DNA of 64,000 bases, taken from assembly GCF_014529935.1 (NCBI RefSeq), contig NZ_JACVFC010000003.1, positions 248,001-312,000 of the forward strand, in the 5' to 3' direction. The position numbers were made by a program, and so were the translations under genes. Positions 59,026-64,000 of this stretch are shown here, piece after piece (position 1 is the first letter of the stretch; each line of letters starts with the position of its first letter). Below the pieces are notes generated by a model. That model ran no database searches, had not been told where the DNA came from, and worked only from the letters and a program-made list of their open reading frames with translations. This stretch comes from Chitinophaga qingshengii. GTDB lineage: Bacteria; Bacteroidota; Bacteroidia; Chitinophagales; Chitinophagaceae.

Positions 59026-59952
59026 ATGAGCACTATCTTAAAAATTGACCGGCTCTCACACAGGTACAGCAGTGCCTGGGCTATCCGCGATATTAACCTG
59101 GAAATAGGCCATACCGGCGTTATCGGACTGTTAGGGTCCAACGGCGCCGGGAAGTCTACCACCATGAATATTATCTGCGGTGTGCTGAACCAGACAGAGG
59201 GCCACGTGTATGTGAATGGGCTGGATATACGCCAGCAACCGGAACTGGCCAAAAAGGAAATTGGTTTCCTGCCCCAGAACCCGCCGGTTTATACCGATCT
59301 GACAGTGGATGAATACCTGCATTATACGGCGCAGCTGCGTCACATAGAAAAAGGTAAAGTGCGCCAGGCAGTAGAAGAGGCGAAGGAGCGGGTAGGCATC
59401 TCCCACTTCAGTACCCGCCTCATAGGTAATCTCTCCGGCGGTTATCGCCAGCGGGTAGGCATTGCGCAGGCGATCATCCATAAACCCAAACTGGTGGTGA
59501 TGGACGAGCCTACCAACGGGTTAGACCCCAACCAGCTCATAGAAGCCAGAAAACTGATCCGCGAAATAGGACAAGATCATACCGTATTGCTGTCGTCACA
59601 TATTCTCTCAGAAGTACACCTGCTGTGCCGGGAAATTGTGATGATAGAAGGTGGCCGGGTGATCTTCTCCGATACCATGGATGCTTTCAATAACTACGTG
59701 CAACCACACAGCGTGCTGGTACGGATGGAACAAGCACCCACCGCAGCGGAGCTGCAACAGATAGAAGGCGTGTCCAGGGTAGATATGCTCAGCGATCGCC
59801 AGATACGCATCTATTTCGATGGCGATGAGAGCATCACCGAAAGAATTATCGCAGCCAGCGTGCAACACGGATGGCGGCTGCGGGAGATTAACCTCGACAA
59901 AGGATTGCTGGATGATATTTTCAAACAGTTATCTATTCAATCGCTTCAATAA
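59026..59952 (+). CDS. ABC transporter ATP-binding protein (GldA-like)
   Basis: A 308 aa ATPase from ATG 59026 (MSTILKIDRLSHRYSSAW); the frame upstream to 58903 overlaps the preceding gene and is not used. Walker A LGSNGAGKSTTM, Q-loop FLPQNPPVYTDLTV, signature LSGGYRQRVGIAQ, Walker B LVVMDEPTNGLD and H-loop SSHILSE, followed by a C-terminal domain typical of ABC-2 exporters. It pairs with the membrane protein gene nine bases downstream. Similarity to GldA, the ATPase of the gliding-motility ABC complex, is through architecture; a direct role in gliding is not shown. Confidence 0.92.
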   Translation: MSTILKIDRLSHRYSSAWAIRDINLEIGHTGVIGLLGSNGAGKSTTMNIICGVLNQTEGHVYVNGLDIRQQPELAKKEIGFLPQNPPVYTDLTVDEYLHYTAQLRHIEKGKVRQAVEEAKERVGISHFSTRLIGNLSGGYRQRVGIAQAIIHKPKLVVMDEPTNGLDPNQLIEARKLIREIGQDHTVLLSSHILSEVHLLCREIVMIEGGRVIFSDTMDAFNNYVQPHSVLVRMEQAPTAAELQQIEGVSRVDMLSDRQIRIYFDGDESITERIIAASVQHGWRLREINLDKGLLDDIFKQLSIQSLQ

Positions 59953-59961
59953 TTTTTATAC

Positions 59962-62289
59962 ATGAAGATAATATTCAGGATTGCGAAAACGGAGCTCCGG
60001 AACCTGTTCTATTCCCCGGTGGCCTGGTTTTTAACAATCGCTTTTATGGTGCAGTGTGCGGTGTATTATACCTATGCTTTGTTTAACCTCGCCAACTGGC
60101 AGGATATCGCTATCAAAAACAATCCCAAGTTTAAGGACTTCGGCATCTCCCTCACAGAGGCGCTCTTTTTGGGGCAGGACGGGATCTTCGGTAATGTGCT
60201 GCAAAACCTTTATCTCTTTGTTCCCCTGCTCACCATGGGATTGATCAGCCGGGAAATCAACAGCGGTTCTATCAAGCTGTTGTATTCTTCGCCTATCCGT
60301 ACCCGTGAGATCGTGTTTGGAAAATACCTGGCTATCATGATCTATAATATGCTGCTGGTAGGCATTGTCGGCATATTTATGTTCATGGGAGCGCTCAATA
60401 TTCAGGCGGTGGATTATGGGATACTGTTCTCTGCAACGTTAGGCTTTTATCTGCTGGTATGTACCTATACGGCCATCGGTCTGTTTATGTCCAGCCTCAC
60501 CAACTACCAGATCGTGTCCGCCATCGGCAGCTTTATCATCATCTTCGTGCTGGGCCGTATTGGTGGCCTGTGGCAGAAGTACGACCTGGTAAGAGACCTG
60601 ACTTATTTTCTCTCTATCTCCGGCCGTACCACCAAAATGCTGAAAGGGCTGATTACCACTACCGACGTGATTTATTTCGCGATGATCGTGTATATGTTTG
60701 TCAGCTTTACGCTGATTAAGCTGAAAGCAGGCCGGGAGTCAAGGTCCTGGTGGATGACAGGGCTCCGTTATGTGGCCGTTTTTGTGTCGGTACTGGCGAT
60801 CGGTTATGTGAGTTCACGCCCGGCACTGATTGGCTACTGGGATACTACTGCACGCCAGAACAATACCCTGCATCCCAACACGCAGCAGATATTAAAAGAG
60901 CTGGGTAATGAACCGATGGAGATCACGCTGTATACCAACCTCCTCGGCGCCGGCGTTACCCGCGGACTGCCGGAGAACCGTAACGACTATATGTGGAATC
61001 TCTGGGAACCTTATCTCCGTTTTAAGCCGGATATCAAGTTCAACTACGTTTATTATTACGATACGAACGATGGCGACAGTACGCTGTACAGGACCTGGCC
61101 GGGAAAGACTTTACAACAGATCGCGGAACAGCTGGCAGACGGTTACCAGGTGAAAGTGACGGATTTTAAAGCGCCGGCGGAAGTGCGTAAAATGATCGAT
61201 CTGCAACCCGAAGCATATCGCCTGGTAATGCAGCTGAAATACAAAGGCAGGACCACCTTCCTGCGCACCTTCGACGATGCCCAGTTCTGGCCGGAAGAAG
61301 GGCAGGTGGCACCAGCGCTGAAACGGCTGTTGCAGCCTCGTATGCCGGAGAACATTTTCCTCACGGGTAACCTGGAACGCAGTATTTATAAAAGAGGGGA
61401 ACGGGAATACAATTTACATGCTATTGCCAAAGAAAACCGGCAATCGCTGATTAACATGGGCTTTGATTCCGATAGCCTCAACGCCGATACCCAGGATATT
61501 CCTGCCGGCATTGCCACGCTGGTGCTGGCTGATCCTAAGACAGCCCTCAGTACCACTGCCACTGAAAAAATTAATCACTACCTCGATAATGGCGGCAATA
61601 TGCTGATACTGGGAGAACCCGGTAAACAGCAGATGCTGAACCCGCTGTTGAAACAACTCGGCGTTCAACTGATGGATGGAACGCTGATAGAAACCTCCAA
61701 AGATGAAATGCCGCATATGGTGAAACCTTTCCTCACCACGGCGGGTATGCATCTGGCGGAAGATCCGGCACTGATATCCCTGCGGGAATTGCAGTTGGAA
61801 GGAGAAGGCATGGGCCTGTTGATGCCAGGTGTCGCCGGTATCTCACCCCACGACAGCAGCGCCTATAAAGCTACGCCGTTGCTCACCACCTATCCGGGTA
61901 AAGTATGGCTTAAAGCCGGTACGCTCGTTACCGACTCTACGGCGCCGGTATTTAATCCGCAGGATGGAGATACCCGCCAGCCTTCCTACGCCACGGCGGT
62001 AGCGCTAACCCGTAACATCAAAGGCAAAGAGCAACGCATTATTGTAAGCGGCGACGCCGACTTTATGAGTAACATCCGGCAGGGCGGTGGTTTCCTCGGA
62101 AGAAACCTGTACGCCTGGATGGTAAACGATGCTTTCCCTATCTATACACCACGGCCTAAACCAGTGGATACCAAACTGACGATCACCGCCACTACGGCGG
62201 CCATAGAAAAGATGATGTTTGTTTGGGTACTACCGGCACTGGTACTGCTGGGAGGAACCATATTACTGGTGCGTCGTAAAAGACAATAA
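59962..62289 (+). CDS. Fused GldF/GldG-type ABC-2 permease and periplasmic protein
   Basis: A 775 aa protein in two parts. The N-terminal ~240 residues form an ABC-2 permease with about six membrane segments (FYSPVAWFLTIAFMVQCAVY, FVPLLTMGLISREINSGSIK, IMIYNMLLVGIVGIFMFMG). A seventh segment near residue 270 leads to a large periplasmic GldG-like/ABC_transp_aux domain (about 290-750; HPNTQQILKELGNEPMEITL, YLDNGGNMLILGEPGK) and a C-terminal anchor (LPALVLLGGTILLVRRK). In gliding bacteria GldF and GldG are separate proteins; here they are one. With the GldA-like ATPase it should form a complete exporter-like complex. Its presence in a SusC/SusD operon is unusual. Confidence 0.9.
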   Translation: MKIIFRIAKTELRNLFYSPVAWFLTIAFMVQCAVYYTYALFNLANWQDIAIKNNPKFKDFGISLTEALFLGQDGIFGNVLQNLYLFVPLLTMGLISREINSGSIKLLYSSPIRTREIVFGKYLAIMIYNMLLVGIVGIFMFMGALNIQAVDYGILFSATLGFYLLVCTYTAIGLFMSSLTNYQIVSAIGSFIIIFVLGRIGGLWQKYDLVRDLTYFLSISGRTTKMLKGLITTTDVIYFAMIVYMFVSFTLIKLKAGRESRSWWMTGLRYVAVFVSVLAIGYVSSRPALIGYWDTTARQNNTLHPNTQQILKELGNEPMEITLYTNLLGAGVTRGLPENRNDYMWNLWEPYLRFKPDIKFNYVYYYDTNDGDSTLYRTWPGKTLQQIAEQLADGYQVKVTDFKAPAEVRKMIDLQPEAYRLVMQLKYKGRTTFLRTFDDAQFWPEEGQVAPALKRLLQPRMPENIFLTGNLERSIYKRGEREYNLHAIAKENRQSLINMGFDSDSLNADTQDIPAGIATLVLADPKTALSTTATEKINHYLDNGGNMLILGEPGKQQMLNPLLKQLGVQLMDGTLIETSKDEMPHMVKPFLTTAGMHLAEDPALISLRELQLEGEGMGLLMPGVAGISPHDSSAYKATPLLTTYPGKVWLKAGTLVTDSTAPVFNPQDGDTRQPSYATAVALTRNIKGKEQRIIVSGDADFMSNIRQGGGFLGRNLYAWMVNDAFPIYTPRPKPVDTKLTITATTAAIEKMMFVWVLPALVLLGGTILLVRRKRQ

Positions 62290-62300
62290 AACAGGAAACT

Positions 62301-63599
62301 ATGTTTTTACAAACGGATGAACAAACCATAGATGACCTCCGGATATTCGGTAAACGTGACGTGAGCGGCATCTATGAACTGTATAACCACACGCATACAC
62401 GGGGAGGGGAAACCCTGCTGCAGGAGATGTTCCGGAAACCGCTGTCGGATAAAACGGCGATCAACCGGAGAAGCAGTATCATTGCCCATTTCGCGCAACT
62501 GAAGATGGCCTTCCCGTTTGAAGCGGCGATGTTCGACATGGCCGAAAAATACCTGAAAAACGGTGACGAACAAACGAAAACCGGTGGCCGGGGAGTAGTG
62601 TTGGGAGAGAAGGATATCTATAACGGGGTGACGGCTGTCATCGGACTGATACAACAACTGCATCGTTTCGTGGAAGGTCCGGCTGTAGCGGCGATAGCGG
62701 CCTATAGCAGCGAGCGCACCGCGATTGCCCTGTTACTGGCAGAACCGGCACTGGAACCGGCGCTCAACGAACCGATGAAAGGAAAACTTTCCTATGGCGC
62801 GGTGACGGCCTTCGATCTGCTGTTCAGAACACGGGAGCGCCAGCGTATTACCAGGTTATTGGAGCATGTATATATGCTGGACGTCTACCTCTCAGTGGCA
62901 GCAGTGGCAACGGAAAATAAATTCGTATTCCCTGCCGCACTCGACAAGGGTAGCGCTACGCTGCAACTGGAAGGCGTTTATCATCCGGCTTTAAAAAATC
63001 CGGTGAGCAATAACGTGTCCATGCGACCTGACAGCAACGTTATCTTCCTGACAGGCGCCAACATGGCGGGTAAATCCACTTTCCTGCGTGCCCTCAGCAC
63101 GGCGTTGTATGTGGCGCACATGGGCTTTCCCGTGGCTGCCCGGGCCATGTCCTTTTCAGTGCTGGACGGTATTTACACCACCATCAACCTGCCGGATAAC
63201 CTGGGTATCGGCGCCAGCCACTTTTACGCGGAAGTACTGCGGGTGAAAAAAGTAGCCACCGCGCTGGGCAGTGGCCAGTCCCTGCTGGTGATATTCGACG
63301 AACTTTTCAGAGGTACCAACGTAAAGGATGCCCATGAAGCTACCGTGGCTGTTACCCGTGCTTTCGCCCGGCGCAGCAACAGCCTGTTCGTGATCTCTTC
63401 CCATATCGTGGAAGCGGGCGATGACCTGAAAGAAGCCGGCAGCGTGGCATTTAACTACCTGCCTACCCGCATGAACGGACACCAGCCCGAGTATACGTAT
63501 ACGTTAGAACAGGGTATTACGGACGACCGTCACGGGATGATCATCATCCGCAATGAAGGAATACTGGATATTCTCCAAAACGGTCGCAAGACAAAATAA
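62301..63599 (+). CDS. MutS-like ATPase (domains III-V only)
   Basis: A 432 aa protein related to the C-terminal two thirds of MutS. It has a helical lever/clamp-like part (about 10-220; YELYNHTHTRGGETLLQEMF, RRSSIIAHFAQLK) and an ABC-type ATPase: Walker A FLTGANMAGKSTFLRAL near residue 250, the LGIGASHFYAEVLRV signature region and Walker B LLVIFDELFRGTN. It lacks the N-terminal mismatch-binding domain and any C-terminal Smr nuclease, so it is unlikely to recognise mismatches. It follows the GldFG-like gene by 11 bases and a paralogue follows by 11 bases more. Function unknown. Confidence 0.88.
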   Translation: MFLQTDEQTIDDLRIFGKRDVSGIYELYNHTHTRGGETLLQEMFRKPLSDKTAINRRSSIIAHFAQLKMAFPFEAAMFDMAEKYLKNGDEQTKTGGRGVVLGEKDIYNGVTAVIGLIQQLHRFVEGPAVAAIAAYSSERTAIALLLAEPALEPALNEPMKGKLSYGAVTAFDLLFRTRERQRITRLLEHVYMLDVYLSVAAVATENKFVFPAALDKGSATLQLEGVYHPALKNPVSNNVSMRPDSNVIFLTGANMAGKSTFLRALSTALYVAHMGFPVAARAMSFSVLDGIYTTINLPDNLGIGASHFYAEVLRVKKVATALGSGQSLLVIFDELFRGTNVKDAHEATVAVTRAFARRSNSLFVISSHIVEAGDDLKEAGSVAFNYLPTRMNGHQPEYTYTLEQGITDDRHGMIIIRNEGILDILQNGRKTK

Positions 63600-63610
63600 A
63601 AACTACTGTT

Positions 63611-64000
63611 ATGAACTTTAGTATAGACAGGCAAACGATGGATGAGCTGAACCTGCTGGGTAAATTCCGGCAAGGATCAGTATACCACCTGTTCAACCAG
63701 GTGAAGACAAGGGGAGGAGAACGTTTGCTGGACACCATGTTTCAAACGCCGCTGGAAGAGGTGGATGCCATCAATCAACGGAGCAGTATTTTCCGTTTTT
63801 TCCAGGACGCTCGGCTGGTGTTTCCATTCGACGTACAGCAGCTGGCACAGATGCGTGAATACCTGGATACCGGCTCGGGCAAAAACGTACTGTTCTCTAT
63901 GGCAGATACGTTATGGAAAAAAGGCCTTTCTACCATTGCCCGTGATGAACGTTACCGCAAAAATGTGCAGGGGCTGCAAGCCACCATCGTCACCGTGAAA
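63611..64000 (+). CDS. Second MutS-like ATPase, 3' part outside window
   Basis: An open frame of 130 codons that runs off the window. It opens MNFSIDRQTMDELNLLGKFR and is clearly paralogous to the N-terminus of the preceding protein: YHLFNQVKTRGGERLLDTMF against YELYNHTHTRGGETLLQEMF, and NQRSSIFRFFQ against NRRSSIIAHFA. The ATPase domain lies beyond the edge. The pair probably acts as a heterodimer, as MutS-like ATPases work as dimers; that is inference. Confidence 0.85.
   Translation, partial: MNFSIDRQTMDELNLLGKFRQGSVYHLFNQVKTRGGERLLDTMFQTPLEEVDAINQRSSIFRFFQDARLVFPFDVQQLAQMREYLDTGSGKNVLFSMADTLWKKGLSTIARDERYRKNVQGLQATIVTVK

Noticed and set aside
1..64000. tRNA, rRNA, insertion sequences, integrases or phage genes
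   Set aside because: None of the intergenic regions shows cloverleaf-like or rRNA-like sequence, and no transposase, integrase or phage structural protein was found in any frame.

Overview
The window looks like a chromosomal segment of a Bacteroidota bacterium of the Chitinophaga type. The grounds are two complete SusC/SusD loci each headed by an ECF sigma factor and a FecR-type anti-sigma factor, lipoproteins whose lipobox Cys is followed by Lys-rich residues (CKKEK, CKKDN, CKKF), a Gld-like ABC exporter, an UpxY/LoaP-like NusG paralogue and a tandem family of GG-leader peptides of the Bacteroidota class I lanthipeptide type. No rRNA, tRNA, insertion sequence, phage gene or CRISPR array was seen. 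The genus is an inference.

Layout. 1-13.4 kb: end-truncated UvrA-like gene divergent from a MarR regulator over a shared inverted repeat, an Rnl2-type RNA ligase, small secreted proteins and lipoproteins, an ECF sigma with a membrane partner, HxlR + DUF2306, a Sel1-repeat protein, and a TPR histidine kinase with a NarL-type response regulator. 13.4-26 kb: first nutrient-uptake locus (ECF sigma, FecR, SusC, SusD, peptidase-like lipoprotein without its zinc motif, Prc protease, two TlpA-like thioredoxins). Four sites of the form CTTCACCC-N16-TGCC precede sigma, fecR, susC and the first tlpA, and the fecR-susC gap holds the collapsed remains of a second sigma-fecR pair. 26-32.1 kb: an 830-base AT-rich leader, NusG paralogue, type II thioesterase, CmlA-like diiron beta-hydroxylase, SbnA and SbnB. 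This is a non-ribosomal-peptide tailoring and 2,3-diaminopropionate supply operon with no synthetase in view.

32.1-47.3 kb: a minus-strand MlaE/F/D lipid transport operon, universal stress protein, BaeRF-like protein, a divergent LigA followed by bacterial PolX (likely a repair pair), AraC-type HTH + SDR, amidohydrolase lipoprotein, Crp/Fnr regulator, fatty-acid-hydroxylase-type membrane enzyme and a HEAT-repeat protein. 47.4-50.1 kb: eleven consecutive genes for 61-70 aa precursor peptides with a conserved leader ending in GG and hypervariable cores keeping a four-Cys frame (TC-x-T ... CxxC at the C-terminus), closed by a strong terminator. No modification enzyme or exporter gene is in the window, so the array is probably served in trans. 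This is the most striking feature.

50.1-64 kb: an alpha/beta hydrolase, then a second ECF sigma-FecR-SusC-SusD locus that continues without a break into a DUF4397 lipoprotein, an ABC ATPase, a fused GldF-GldG-type permease and two MutS-like ATPases, the second cut by the window edge. Only uptake-type genes would be expected after SusD, so the ABC/MutS extension is notable.
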